64,000 nucleotides of DNA, taken from contig NZ_CP114777.1 of NCBI RefSeq assembly GCF_027359355.1, forward strand, positions 1,488,001-1,552,000, given 5' to 3'. Both the position numbers and the translations under genes were made by a program. The notes beneath the pieces were generated by a model. The model did not search any database and was not told where the DNA came from. It saw only the letters and a program-made list of their open reading frames with translations. Positions 44,750 through 53,840 of the stretch are shown here, piece by piece (position 1 is the stretch's first letter; each line of letters opens with the position of its first letter). This DNA is from Prochlorococcus marinus str. MIT 1214. GTDB lineage: Bacteria; Cyanobacteriota; Cyanobacteriia; PCC-6307; Cyanobiaceae.

Positions 44750-45169
44750 ATGGATCAATCAGAGGAAAGTCTTTTTGAAGAAGCCCTAAATCGCTATAAA
44801 GCTGGTTCGCCAGCAGATGAATTGATTGAAGATTTTCAGAAAATAACTTCTACTACTCCAAATAATGCTGCTGCATGGACATGCTTGTCTTGGCTACAAT
44901 TGTTATGTGATTCGCCTCAGGAAGCCTTGCGCTCTGCCCGATATGCGGTGAAACTTAACGGTCAAGATCCACAGTCAAGGATAAACTTGAGTCTTGCATT
45001 GTTAGAGACTAATTCTAAAGGAGTTAGAGATCACATTGATTATGTGAAAAGAGCTATGTTCGTTCTTCCTGAATTAGAAAAAGAATTAAAAGAATCATTT
45101 GAAGATGGTCTTTCACGGAAACCTAATTGGAAAACATTACTTAAAATAAAAAATTGGTTAGACCTTTGA
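44750..45169 (+). CDS. TPR-like repeat protein
   Basis: A 139-residue all-helical acidic protein with TPR-like hairpins: LFEEALNRYKAGSPADELIEDFQKITSTTPNNAAAWTCLSWLQLL and then CDSPQEALRSARYAVKLNGQDPQSRINLSLALL. Such repeats are protein-binding scaffolds; the partner is unknown. I use the ATG at 44750 (MDQSEES). An earlier ATG at 44690 lies inside the upstream IscA-type gene in another frame and would add an unlikely segment. It is paired with the Fe-S carrier gene by strand and distance. Confidence 0.82.
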   Translation: MDQSEESLFEEALNRYKAGSPADELIEDFQKITSTTPNNAAAWTCLSWLQLLCDSPQEALRSARYAVKLNGQDPQSRINLSLALLETNSKGVRDHIDYVKRAMFVLPELEKELKESFEDGLSRKPNWKTLLKIKNWLDL

Positions 45170-45196
45170 TTTCTATTAATTTTCCATTAAAAAAAT

Positions 45197-46126
45197 TTAA
45201 GTTAATATTGCTTTTAAAGCTTCATTAATTGTGGGAAAACTGAATTTAAATTTTAGTTTATTTAATCTTTGAGGTTGTACATTTTGTCCCTCTAAAACTA
45301 CTCGAGCGCCATCTCCTAAAATTAACGTCAATATTGGCCCAGGAACTGCGAGAAGACTTGGTCTACCAAGTTCTTGACCAAGTGAATTAGAGAACTCATT
45401 CATTCGTATAGGATTTGGTGCAACCCCATTGACGACACCTGACCAAGCAGAATTTTTCAGACTTTCGTTAATAAGGTTACAAAGATCAGTTCTGTGTATC
45501 CAGCTCATCCATTGTTTTCCATCTCCTATTGGACCTCCAAGACCAGCTCTAAAAATGGGAAGCATTTTTCCAAGTGCTCCGCCATCTTTAGCTAATACGA
45601 TGCCAATTCTTACAATTAAAAGGCGAGTCGCTCTTGGTTTGTTTTTTGCACTAGATTCCCATTCTTTACAGAGATTTGCTAGGAAATCATCACCCTGAAT
45701 ATTCTCTTCATTGAATTTAATTTGAGGATGTGAGCCATAAAAACCAATTGCAGATGCATTAATTAGAACTTTGGGGGGTTTTCTTAGATTCCGTAGGTTG
45801 TTAATCAGATTCTTTGTTGTCTCTATGCGACTATTAGTAATTTTTTTACAGTGATCGGTAGTCCATCTTTTTTCAGCAATAGGTTCGCCAGCGAGATTGA
45901 TAACCCCTTCGCAGCTTTTAAGAGAGTGTTGAATTTCTTCTTTATCCCAAGACGAAGACTCAGCCGGATCCATTTGTATGAAATTTATGCTTTGCTCATT
46001 ATCTATGGCTTTTAGTTTTCTTTTGGATTGCCTAGATATGACTGTGAGGCTGTGTCCTTCTTTGATTAGCAAAGGAATTAATTCTCTTCCGATAAAACCA
46101 GTGCATCCAGTAAGTAGTAATTTCAT
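45197..46126 (-). CDS. SDR-family epimerase/nucleoside-diphosphate-sugar-like protein
   Basis: An atypical short-chain dehydrogenase of the SDR39U1 (TIGR01777) group. The N-terminal NAD(P) loop is LLTGCTGFIGRELIP (3-17). Later come VINLAGEPIAEKRW, a modified active-site region INASAIGFYGSH (Tyr of the YxxxK site replaced by a YGSH form) and FRAGLGGPIGDGKQWMSWIHRTDL. The family is conserved from bacteria to chloroplasts and linked to cell division in plants (GC1/SulA), but its enzymatic reaction is unknown. Length is 309. Confidence 0.9.
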   Translation of the reverse strand: MKLLLTGCTGFIGRELIPLLIKEGHSLTVISRQSKRKLKAIDNEQSINFIQMDPAESSSWDKEEIQHSLKSCEGVINLAGEPIAEKRWTTDHCKKITNSRIETTKNLINNLRNLRKPPKVLINASAIGFYGSHPQIKFNEENIQGDDFLANLCKEWESSAKNKPRATRLLIVRIGIVLAKDGGALGKMLPIFRAGLGGPIGDGKQWMSWIHRTDLCNLINESLKNSAWSGVVNGVAPNPIRMNEFSNSLGQELGRPSLLAVPGPILTLILGDGARVVLEGQNVQPQRLNKLKFKFSFPTINEALKAILT

Positions 46127-46303
46127 GATTTCTCTAATTAGATTTGATTAGCTTAGAAGGATTTTGATTAAGTTAAGGTGTTGATAGATCAAGAATATTT
46201 GTGTTATCGAATTTGAAATTAATTAATGACAGGATTTTTACCATTTTGTTTTAACTGCTATTCTTCATTTGAGTATTTGAATTAAGTCATTAATCTATTT
46301 AAA

Positions 46304-46570
46304 ATGCCTGAACAAACTGGAAAAGTAGATGATTCACAATCACCTGCAAAAATACAAAAGAAATTCAGAAAAGGAGATCTTGTAAAAGTTGATCGTGAAA
46401 AATATTCTAATAGCTTAGAATCTAAAGCAAGCGATGATAATTTACCTGAATATATTTTTCAAGGACCTGGAGAAATATTATTACTTAAAGGTGATTATTG
46501 TCAAGTTAGGTGGAGAAGACCAGTCCCTGATGTGTGGATAAATTCTGATCATATAGTCTTATATTCATAA
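46304..46570 (+). CDS. ndhO: NAD(P)H-quinone oxidoreductase subunit O
   Basis: NdhO is a small peripheral subunit of the cyanobacterial/plastid NDH-1 complex used in cyclic electron flow and respiration. The 88-residue product shows KKFRKGDLVKVDREKYSNSLES, the IFQGPGEILLLKGDYCQVRWRRPVPDVWI core (an SH3-like fold) and HIVLYS at the end. It is a single gene between the SDR gene and a DnaJ-like gene. The upstream spacer (177 bases) presumably holds its promoter. Confidence 0.93.
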   Translation: MPEQTGKVDDSQSPAKIQKKFRKGDLVKVDREKYSNSLESKASDDNLPEYIFQGPGEILLLKGDYCQVRWRRPVPDVWINSDHIVLYS

Positions 46571-46587
46571 GTAAATAAAGATTGAAA

Positions 46588-47241
46588 CTATAAGATAAGC
46601 CATTCTTTTTTATTGCTTTGTAAAAATTTTCTTTTTTTCTTAGCAATAGAAATCATTGCCTTTCCATCATGGAGGTAATTATCTACATAGCCCATTGTGT
46701 AGCGTTCTAATTCATTAATACCATCCTCAACATTGGATAAGCAATGATAGAGATCTAAGCTGAAATCTCTTATAATTGACGGACTTACAAAAGATGTATA
46801 AATTTTTTTAACTTTAGTTATTTTGTTTTTACTTTCCTCCAGATACAGACAGAAAGAATCCATTAAAATTTGATCATAAGGATCAGCTGATAAATCTCTT
46901 ATTTTTGAACCTAAAGGATTAATTATTTGTCCTAATAATTTATCAATAGGGAGGTATACATCCTGAAACCATTTCTTTATATTTTCAGATTTAGAGTAAT
47001 TATTATTTTCTCTTTTGTATTCATTCTGATGATGAACTTTTAAATGATTAACTTTATTTAAATTAAGATCTCGATGTTTTTTCTTTAATATTTCCCATGC
47101 TGAGTTTACTTCGAGCATTACTGCGTAATCTCCTCCTTTGTCAGGGTGATGTATTTTGACCAGTTTTCTATATGCTTTTTTAATCTCTTCTAGTTTTGCG
47201 CTGGGATGAACTTTTAATATTTGATATGGATCTTTTCGCAT
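46588..47241 (-). CDS. DnaJ-domain protein
   Basis: An N-terminal J domain (about 1-62: DPYQILKVHPSAKLEEIKKAYRKLVKIHHPDKGGDYAVMLEVNSAWEIL) with the HPD tripeptide at 32-34 is followed by about 150 residues of charged, helical sequence without further known motif (no Gly/Phe or zinc region). It is thus a DnaJ-like co-chaperone with a specific but unknown target. Length is 217. It follows cysK on the same strand after 21 bases. Confidence 0.88.
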   Translation of the reverse strand: MRKDPYQILKVHPSAKLEEIKKAYRKLVKIHHPDKGGDYAVMLEVNSAWEILKKKHRDLNLNKVNHLKVHHQNEYKRENNNYSKSENIKKWFQDVYLPIDKLLGQIINPLGSKIRDLSADPYDQILMDSFCLYLEESKNKITKVKKIYTSFVSPSIIRDFSLDLYHCLSNVEDGINELERYTMGYVDNYLHDGKAMISIAKKKRKFLQSNKKEWLIL

Positions 47242-47262
47242 TGTTGAATGATTATTTCTTTT

Positions 47263-48231
47263 TTAGAGGTATTCATTCCCTTTTACTGGGTTCGCGGGTA
47301 TGGAAGTAAACATAGTTGTTGAGAGATATCTTTCACCAAAACTAGGCAGGATAACAACAAGGCGCTTATCTTCAAACTCCGGTTGATTTCCTACTTTTAA
47401 AGCAGCGGCTACTGCAGCGCCACTGCTGACACCACTTAGTAATCCCTCTTCTTTGGCAAGTCTTCTTCCTATCTCCATTGCTTCATTATCATTGATTCTT
47501 ATGACTTCATCAATTTGATTTATATCTAATACATTAGGGATGAAACCAGCACCAATGCCTTGTATTGCATGAGATCCAGGATTCCCTCCTGACAGAACAG
47601 GGCTTGATGAAGGTTCTACAGCAAAAATCTTGATGTTTGGATTTTTTTGTTTTAAAAATCTGGCACAACCTGTGATTGTTCCTCCTGTTCCTACTCCAGC
47701 AATTAATGCATCAAGTTTGCCTTCGCAATCTTCCCAAATTTCTTCAGCGGTAGTTTTTTCATGAATTTCAGGATTGGATAAATTATCGAATTGCTGAAGC
47801 AAATATGCATTAGGTATAGAAGCTACCAATTCCTTTGCAAGCTCAATAGCTCCTTTAATTCCTTCTTTGCCAGGAGTTAGTTGAAGCTCTGCTCCAAATG
47901 CTCTTAACATTGAGCGCCGTTCTGTACTCATTGTGTCAGGCATTGTCAATATGAGCCTATAACCCTTTGCTGCAGCAACCATGGCCAATGCAATTCCTGT
48001 ATTTCCGCTAGTTGGCTCAATGAGGACAGTATTTCCAGGTTTGATGGTGCCTTCCTTTTCAGCTGATTTCACCATTGCGCCAGCTATGCGGTCTTTTACG
48101 GATGCTGTAGGATTGAAACTCTCTAATTTGGCTACAATTTCCGACTTACAATTAAATTCATTAGGCAATCGATTTAGTTTGACCAAAGGTGTTTGGCCAA
48201 CTAAAGAAGTTATGTCATTAGCGATTGGCAT
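47263..48231 (-). CDS. cysK: cysteine synthase
   Basis: PLP-dependent O-acetylserine sulfhydrylase, the last step of cysteine synthesis. The PLP-binding lysine is Lys46 in NPTASVKDR; other motifs are PTSGNTGIALAMVAAAKGY, MSTERRSMLRAFGAEL, GVGTGGTITGCARFL and the GLLSGVSSGAAVAAAL phosphate-binding end. Length 322 is typical. With cysH and the SLC13 transporter it is part of sulfur assimilation in this window, although the genes are far apart. Confidence 0.95.
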   Translation of the reverse strand: MPIANDITSLVGQTPLVKLNRLPNEFNCKSEIVAKLESFNPTASVKDRIAGAMVKSAEKEGTIKPGNTVLIEPTSGNTGIALAMVAAAKGYRLILTMPDTMSTERRSMLRAFGAELQLTPGKEGIKGAIELAKELVASIPNAYLLQQFDNLSNPEIHEKTTAEEIWEDCEGKLDALIAGVGTGGTITGCARFLKQKNPNIKIFAVEPSSSPVLSGGNPGSHAIQGIGAGFIPNVLDINQIDEVIRINDNEAMEIGRRLAKEEGLLSGVSSGAAVAAALKVGNQPEFEDKRLVVILPSFGERYLSTTMFTSIPANPVKGNEYL

Positions 48232-48368
48232 GATCTTATTTTAAAAACTGGAATCAGTTTCGAGGCAAAAGTTATTTAATAATTCAATTCTTTTTTAATA
48301 ATGCTTGAAAATTTGTTATTCAAAAGCTTTATTGGCCTTTTAGAGATATAAATAGATGGAATAATTTT

Positions 48369-49940
48369 TTGATATTGACCGAGAGCATTTCCCATAACAA
48401 TAGGCCTCCAGTTTTATGGATTTTTCTTTTTTGGACCATAGCTTGTGGAATTGCATTTGTCTCTCTGGGAAATTTGCCTTTAAGAGATTTTGATGAAGCA
48501 ACTGTTGCAAGAGTTGCATTGGAATTAAATCAGAAAAGTGGCTTAGAAAGATTGCTTCCTTCTATCTGGGATCAGCCCTATTTGAATAAACCTCCTGGAT
48601 TGCATTGGATAATATCTTTTGCTATTGGAGTGAGTCGAAATTTTCAAAATAATTTTGATTTTTTACCCTCTGAGTTTTGTATAAGATTTTTCCCAGCACT
48701 TTTTTCTACTTTTGTTGTTCCATTGGGTGGTCTGATTCAGTGGAATTTGCGTCCTAAAGATCGAATAGCTTGTATTACTACATCAACAATTTTATTGACT
48801 TTACTGCCAATTATTAGATATGGGAGAATGGCAATGTTGGATGGCACACAGCTGAGTGTTATAGCGCTTTTATGGTTTTGCTTATCATCCATTAAAAATA
48901 ATAGGTCTACTAAATTTAATTTTTTAGGAGCTGGATTTGCCTCTAGTTTTATGCTTTTACTTAAAGCTCCGGTAATTATTCCTGCACTATTTGCATCTTT
49001 GTTACCATTGATTTGGGAAAATAAATCAAAAAAATATTTTAATAATTTTTCATGGGCCTGGTTCTTCTATGGACTAATTCCAGGTTTCGCTTGGCATCTA
49101 TGGAACATCTTTTCATATGGTTCAGGAGCTTTTTGGTTGTGGTGGGGCGATGGAGCAGGAAGAGTTTTATTTGAAAAAGGCTCAGGTAGTGAGTTAGGAG
49201 TTTTGGTACCAATAATTGAAATATTTGAAGGTGGGTGGCCTTGGCTTCTTGTTTGGCCAATTGGTTTTTTGTGGGCATGCTCAACTCTTAATACTCGTTG
49301 GAGCGTTTGGGCTTTTAGTACTCAGATAATTATTGCAGGAAGTGTTTTACCTCTAAAAATGCAACTTCCTTGGTATATCCATCCATTTTGGTTACCTTTT
49401 GCTTTGATATGTGGCCCCCCAGTCTCTTGGTTAATTCAAAGAAAAGAGAATGATTACATTTTTGCTAGGAAAATATTAAGAAAAATACCTTATGTATTAT
49501 CTTTCATTGGATTATGCTTATTTGCTTTTTCATTATTAGTCAAATTAAAGATTCTCAACTTTGAAGAAGATTACTTTAATTCAATTTTTCCCATTAGTTC
49601 AGCTTGGCTTATAGGGGGATTATTATTATCTAATTCAAGAAAGAATATTAGAAAGGTTGGTTTTATTGGAATGATTTTTGGAAGCATAATTGGTTTATTC
49701 TTTTTTGTGAGCTCTGAATATTGGTTATGGGAAATAAATGAGAATTGGGATGTAAGACCAGTAGCTGAATTTATAGATGGCTTTCCTGATAAACAAATTT
49801 TTATCAGAAATAGCTTTGAGCGACCAAGTTTAAATTGGTATGCACAAAAACAAATCAAAAGTTTTGATGAAATAAATCAAAATAAATGCACAACAATCAA
49901 GAAAACTAATAATTGGGATCTTTATACATGTAATAATTAA
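48369..49940 (+). CDS. GT-C (ArnT/PMT-like) glycosyltransferase
   Basis: A polytopic membrane glycosyltransferase of the ArnT/GT39/GT83 type. The first lumenal loop carries the catalytic-type acidic motif LPLRDFDEATVARVALEL, and about eleven transmembrane helices follow. Segments such as GLIPGFAWHLWNIFSYGSGAFWLWWGDG, PLKMQLPWYIHPFWLPFALICGPP and a soluble C-terminal tail are typical. Such enzymes transfer a sugar from a polyprenyl-phosphate carrier to lipid or protein; donor and acceptor are not evident. The start is TTG (MILTESISH). Confidence 0.85.
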   Translation: MILTESISHNNRPPVLWIFLFWTIACGIAFVSLGNLPLRDFDEATVARVALELNQKSGLERLLPSIWDQPYLNKPPGLHWIISFAIGVSRNFQNNFDFLPSEFCIRFFPALFSTFVVPLGGLIQWNLRPKDRIACITTSTILLTLLPIIRYGRMAMLDGTQLSVIALLWFCLSSIKNNRSTKFNFLGAGFASSFMLLLKAPVIIPALFASLLPLIWENKSKKYFNNFSWAWFFYGLIPGFAWHLWNIFSYGSGAFWLWWGDGAGRVLFEKGSGSELGVLVPIIEIFEGGWPWLLVWPIGFLWACSTLNTRWSVWAFSTQIIIAGSVLPLKMQLPWYIHPFWLPFALICGPPVSWLIQRKENDYIFARKILRKIPYVLSFIGLCLFAFSLLVKLKILNFEEDYFNSIFPISSAWLIGGLLLSNSRKNIRKVGFIGMIFGSIIGLFFFVSSEYWLWEINENWDVRPVAEFIDGFPDKQIFIRNSFERPSLNWYAQKQIKSFDEINQNKCTTIKKTNNWDLYTCNN

Positions 49941-50024
49941 ATAAAATTTGATTATTCACATATTTTTCACTTCTTCTGCTTTTATTTGTAAGAATAACTA
50001 AATGATTTAGGGTGTTCTGAAAAA

Positions 50025-50285
50025 GTGTATTGCATTGAGCTTACTATTAAATTAAGTCCTATCCCTTTGGTAGTACAAAGAAAAGAGCATGGAGATGCTA
50101 AGAGACTTTACTCTGAAGTAATAGATTGTGTTCAAAAAGGTAATCCAAGGCTAATAGAATTGACTTGTGAAAAAGTTGAAGATAAGAGAGTCACGGTTGT
50201 TGTTAGCGAGATTTCAGCAGTACAGATTTATGAAAAAACAAGTAGTGGCACTAGCAAACGGCCTGGATTCTCACTGCAGAAATAA
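50025..50285 (+). CDS. UPF0367 family protein
   Basis: An 86-residue soluble protein of the cyanobacterial UPF0367 family: [71 protein letters not shown] and the end RPGFSLQK. The C-terminal RPGFSL pattern and the central LIELTCEK strand are diagnostic as I recall. Function is unknown. The start is GTG. It lies upstream of the ABC ATPase gene with a 23-base gap and may be co-transcribed with it. Confidence 0.85.
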   Translation: MYCIELTIKLSPIPLVVQRKEHGDAKRLYSEVIDCVQKGNPRLIELTCEKVEDKRVTVVVSEISAVQIYEKTSSGTSKRPGFSLQK

Positions 50286-50308
50286 GAAAAAATTGGAGTG
50301 AATTAATT

Positions 50309-50992
50309 TTGGAACGAAGCGGGTCTGACTATTTGGAATTCGATCAAGTTTCTTTTTCTTGGCCCAATGGAAACGACGTTCTTCATCAATGCTCTTTCTC
50401 AATTATAAAACCTGGTTTATGGATGCTTGTGGGAGAAAATGGTAGTGGCAAAAGCACTTTGTTTCGTTTAATTAACGGAGTAATTCGTCCTAAAAGTGGG
50501 AAAATTTTCTGTTCTTTTAGACCATCAATGGTTTATCAAAATCCAGACCATCAATTGCTTATGCCAACATGTAAAAGTGAGTTGATGCTTAGTATTCCTA
50601 AAACTGTTCCCCACAGAAAACTATTCGATTTGATTCAGTCCGCCCTTGAAAAAGTGGACTTAGGCGAAATGTTGGACAGACCTATTCATACTCTAAGTGG
50701 TGGGCAAAAGCAGCGTTTAGCTCTTGCTGGAGCTATTGTCAGCAATTCAAATTTACTTTTACTTGATGAGCCGACAGCACTATTGGATCCTCAAAGTCAA
50801 AATTCAGTTTTGAAAGTTGTTAAAAAATTAACAAGTTCCTCTGCTGACCCAATTACAGCAATATGGATTACTCATCGTTTGGAAGAATTATATTTTTGTG
50901 ATGGGGCAGCAATTATTAAAAATGGATGTATTAGTAATTGGAATTCTGGTTCAAAAGTGTTCCAAGAATTAAAATCACTTGCTCTTAGGTAG
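50309..50992 (+). CDS. energy-coupling-factor-type ABC ATPase
   Basis: A single ABC ATPase domain of the CbiO/EcfA type. It has Walker A GENGSGKST, the Q-loop region MVYQNPDHQLLMPT (the QNPDxQ motif is characteristic of ECF/CbiO ATPases), signature TLSGGQKQRLALAGA, Walker B LLLLDEPTALLD and an H-loop ITHRLEEL. Length is 227. The start is TTG with GGAG upstream. No membrane partner is adjacent; in cyanobacteria and plastids such stand-alone ATPases pair with a distant EcfT-type protein. Confidence 0.9.
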   Translation: MERSGSDYLEFDQVSFSWPNGNDVLHQCSFSIIKPGLWMLVGENGSGKSTLFRLINGVIRPKSGKIFCSFRPSMVYQNPDHQLLMPTCKSELMLSIPKTVPHRKLFDLIQSALEKVDLGEMLDRPIHTLSGGQKQRLALAGAIVSNSNLLLLDEPTALLDPQSQNSVLKVVKKLTSSSADPITAIWITHRLEELYFCDGAAIIKNGCISNWNSGSKVFQELKSLALR

Positions 50993-51021
50993 CTACTAAG
51001 GGTAAGTTCTTAATGTTGTAA

Positions 51022-51093
51022 TCCTCGGTAGCTCAGCGGTAGAGCGATCGGCTGTTAACCGATTGGTCGCAGGTTCGAATCCCGCCCGGGGAG
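51022..51093 (+). tRNA. tRNA-Asn (GTT)
   Basis: The cloverleaf is complete. The acceptor 5' TCCTCGG pairs with 3' CCGGGGA (one G-T pair) and is followed by discriminator G. The D-arm is GCTC/GAGC and the anticodon stem is ATCGG/CCGAT around the loop CTGTTAA (anticodon GTT). The T-arm is GCAGG TTCGAAT CCCGC. The third T-stem pair is A51-C63 (51071 and 51083), a mismatch. No CCA is encoded. It lies 29 bases downstream of the ABC ATPase gene. Confidence 0.95.
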
Positions 51094-51449
51094 TTTTAGA
51101 AACAGTCAGTAGATTCAAGAAGACCTAAAAAGGTCTCCTGATGCATTACTTAATTATATTTTCTGATTTATGAAATAAAACAAAGCTAATAATTTTTTTT
51201 TAATGTTTTTTATGAAAGTTTTGAGAATTCCTTAACAGTAGAGCCTCGGAATCGGAAGACTTTCTAAAGACAGTTCAGCTTCTTTTTGTCTATTAAGGCG
51301 TGAAAATGCAGTGATCGCAAGTAGTCTTGTCGATTAAGTCGTTGGAAATCGTATTTTCCGAATTCTGCAATAAAAACAAAATTTTGAGAGAATCATATGA
51401 ATCTTTAGTAATCGCTGTTGCGGGTACTTTTTAACTTGGGCAATTATTA
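51094..51449. other. 356-base spacer between tRNA-Asn and rpaA
   Basis: This region between the tRNA and the rpaA start has no open frame of note. A small inverted repeat AGACCT-aaaa-AGGTCT (51121-51136) lies near the tRNA end but lacks a T-run, so it is not a convincing terminator. A GGAAA/TTTCC stem (51344-51359) lies about 90 bases before rpaA. The spacer presumably contains the rpaA promoter and a long leader. I did not find a match to the RpaB-binding HLR1 repeat. Confidence 0.4.
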
Positions 51450-52247
51450 ATGAAGCCTTGCATTTTACTCATTGAAGACGACCAAGACATGCGAGATCTT
51501 GTCGCAGGGCATCTTGAGCACACTGGTTTTGATGTCCAAAAAGCTGAGGATGGCATCAAGGGGCAAGCGCTAGCTTTGCAATACGCTCCTGATCTAATTC
51601 TTCTTGATTTAATGCTTCCCAAAGTTGATGGATTAACTCTATGTCAACGTTTAAGAAGAGATGAGAGAACGTCAGGCATACCTATTCTTATGATTACTGC
51701 ATTGGGTGGTATTAAGGACAAAGTAACTGGTTTTAATTCTGGTGCAGATGATTACATAACAAAACCATTTGACCTAGAGGAATTACAGGTAAGAATTAAG
51801 GCCTTGCTAAGAAGAACAAATCGTGCTCCATTAGGCAGTAATAATCAGCAAGAAATACTCAATTATGGACCTCTTACGCTTGTCCCTGAAAGATTTGAAG
51901 CAATATGGTTCGAATCTCCAGTTCGTTTAACTCATTTAGAATTTGAATTGCTTCATTGTTTGATGCAAAGGCATGGTCAGACAGTTGCACCGTCATTAAT
52001 TCTCAAAGAAGTTTGGGGTTATGAACCTGATGATGATATTGAAACTATACGTGTGCATGTAAGACATTTAAGAACCAAGCTTGAACCTGACCCAAGAAAA
52101 CCAAGATTTATTAAAACTGTATACGGTGCAGGGTATTGTTTGGAATTACCAACTGGGGACAAAATAAGTGAAATTCAACCTTTAATAATTCAGGCAAGAG
52201 AAACCAACTCTTTGAAAAATAATACGGATGAAAGAGTGATTGCTTAA
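51450..52247 (+). CDS. rpaA: response regulator RpaA (circadian output)
   Basis: RpaA is the OmpR-type response regulator that drives clock-controlled transcription downstream of SasA/CikA in cyanobacteria. The receiver domain (1-120) has the acidic pair ED/DQD and phosphorylation site Asp53 ([12 protein letters not shown]). The PhoB/OmpR winged-helix domain (about 140-240) has [48 protein letters not shown] and [10 protein letters not shown]. The C-terminal half is almost textbook RpaA, which separates it from RpaB. Length is 265 with a short variable tail. The last 4 bases overlap the convergent holB gene. Confidence 0.93.
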   Translation: MKPCILLIEDDQDMRDLVAGHLEHTGFDVQKAEDGIKGQALALQYAPDLILLDLMLPKVDGLTLCQRLRRDERTSGIPILMITALGGIKDKVTGFNSGADDYITKPFDLEELQVRIKALLRRTNRAPLGSNNQQEILNYGPLTLVPERFEAIWFESPVRLTHLEFELLHCLMQRHGQTVAPSLILKEVWGYEPDDDIETIRVHVRHLRTKLEPDPRKPRFIKTVYGAGYCLELPTGDKISEIQPLIIQARETNSLKNNTDERVIA

Positions 52248-53203
52248 TCAATCAAGTTTATCTCTAATAAAGTTACTTCCCAAGCAAGTCTCGGTTGCAC
52301 AAATTTTAATAATTGCTTTCTAAGCTCTTCAAGTTTTCTAACAATATTTGAATTTTTTTCTTTAATCCATGCTCTATTTTGTTTGAAATCAATGACCCAC
52401 AATTGTTGCTCTATATTCAGTTCATCAGTGATTTCCTTGGCTAATTGCAATAACTCAATTTGATTGGTTAATTGTATGTCTAGCTTTTGTCTTAACGGAC
52501 TTGAAATCGATAACCAACATTGTATATTCTTTAGATATTGTCCAGGAGATCCATATGAAAAGGCGATTAATTCTTTAATTTTTTCAAGAGGAATATCATC
52601 TATTTTTTGAACAACTTCTAATTGATCAATAATTTTATTTATTACATTATCACTTAAGCGTATAAATGGGACAAACTGACATCTTGATCTAATGGTTGAT
52701 AATAATTTCTCTGGTCTTTGAGTAATAAGAATAAATAATCCTGAATTTGTCTCTTCAAGAGTTTTTAATAATGCATTTGATGCGGATTCATTTATTCTTT
52801 CAATATCTTCAATGATCACTATGCTTCGCTCTGATTCAAATGGCTTTTTCCCAAGAAATTCTATTATTTCTTTAATTTGATTAAGCCTTATTTGCGGAGG
52901 TGATTTTATGGTTATACTTTCTGCACTAGCTTTTGTTTGAGAAATAATTTTACCTTGGACCATATAACATGGTTCTATCCATAATAAGTCGGGATGATTA
53001 TTACTTTCTATTTTCCTGATTGTACTTTGTTGGTTTTGATTGTTTTGAAGAATAGCTTTTATAAAGACTTTTGCAGTTTTTTTTCTTCCAACCCCATCCG
53101 GTCCAGAGAATAAATAAGCAGGAGAAATATGTTCTTTGGAAATTGCAGACTTTAAAATTTCAATTGCTAAATCTTGCCCATATATATTTTTAAAATCATC
53201 CAT
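52244..53203 (-). CDS. holB: DNA polymerase III delta' subunit (clamp-loader)
   Basis: The delta' subunit of the clamp loader complex. It has a P-loop-like motif [13 protein letters not shown] (degenerate GKT, as in delta'), the sensor region [23 protein letters not shown] and a C-terminal helical collar part. Length 319 is shorter than gamma/tau, supporting delta'. tmk lies just upstream on the same strand after one base and the copper ATPase precedes it, so the three likely form one operon. Pairing of holB and tmk is common in bacteria. Confidence 0.88.
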   Translation of the reverse strand: MDDFKNIYGQDLAIEILKSAISKEHISPAYLFSGPDGVGRKKTAKVFIKAILQNNQNQQSTIRKIESNNHPDLLWIEPCYMVQGKIISQTKASAESITIKSPPQIRLNQIKEIIEFLGKKPFESERSIVIIEDIERINESASNALLKTLEETNSGLFILITQRPEKLLSTIRSRCQFVPFIRLSDNVINKIIDQLEVVQKIDDIPLEKIKELIAFSYGSPGQYLKNIQCWLSISSPLRQKLDIQLTNQIELLQLAKEITDELNIEQQLWVIDFKQNRAWIKEKNSNIVRKLEELRKQLLKFVQPRLAWEVTLLEINLID

Positions 53204-53204
53204 T

Positions 53205-53840
53205 TTATTTGTTTTTTATTAACTTCTTTATCTCAGATTTAATCTCGGACATGATTTTTTCTTTAGAGTTAATAGCAGATATTTTTTTCCATTTACTGTC
53301 CTCGGACAACGCTTGAAAGCCTAGAGAAACATTTGATAAAAACTCTCTACCTTCTTTTTCAATTCGATCATCTTTTCTATGTATTCTTCTTTTGATGCTT
53401 TCTTCAATAGAAATGTCTAGTAGAAATGTAATATCTGGAGAAATCCCCTGAGTGGCTATGGCTTCGAGATCTTTAATTAACTTGATATCTAACTTTCTTC
53501 CATAACCCTGGTAAGCAAGTGTGGAGCCACAAAACCTATCGCTAATAACCCAATCTCCTTGATCTAAAGTTGGGCGAATAATTTCATTTACATGTTGTGA
53601 TCTGTCTGCGGCATAAAGCAAAAGCTCAGTAATAGAATCTGGACTTTTTGTTCTAGAAGTTTCTAGTAGAAGCGATCTTATAGATTTCCCTAAATCAGTC
53701 CCTCCTGGTTCTCTAGTTATCACTAATTGATTATTTTCAGGGATGAGATCAGTGCTAGTAAGCCATTTTGATAATTGATTGATTTGAGTGGTTTTTCCAG
53801 AGCCATCAATACCCTCAAAAACAATAAATTTTCCTTTCAT
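53205..53840 (-). CDS. tmk: thymidylate kinase
   Basis: Tmk phosphorylates dTMP to dTDP. The P-loop is FEGIDGSGKTTQ (8-19). Further motifs are TREPGGTDLGKSIR, the DRFCGSTLAYQGYGRKL lid/switch segment and LLDISIEESIKRR. Length 211 is typical. Its ATG overlaps the stop codon of the upstream P-type ATPase gene by four bases (ATGA), implying translational coupling, and holB follows directly. Confidence 0.95.
   Translation of the reverse strand: MKGKFIVFEGIDGSGKTTQINQLSKWLTSTDLIPENNQLVITREPGGTDLGKSIRSLLLETSRTKSPDSITELLLYAADRSQHVNEIIRPTLDQGDWVISDRFCGSTLAYQGYGRKLDIKLIKDLEAIATQGISPDITFLLDISIEESIKRRIHRKDDRIEKEGREFLSNVSLGFQALSEDSKWKKISAINSKEKIMSEIKSEIKKLIKNK

Noticed and set aside
51121-51136. Hairpin AGACCT-aaaa-AGGTCT after tRNA-Asn as terminator
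   Set aside because: The stem is only six pairs and is not followed by a T-run, so it does not meet the usual intrinsic terminator pattern.
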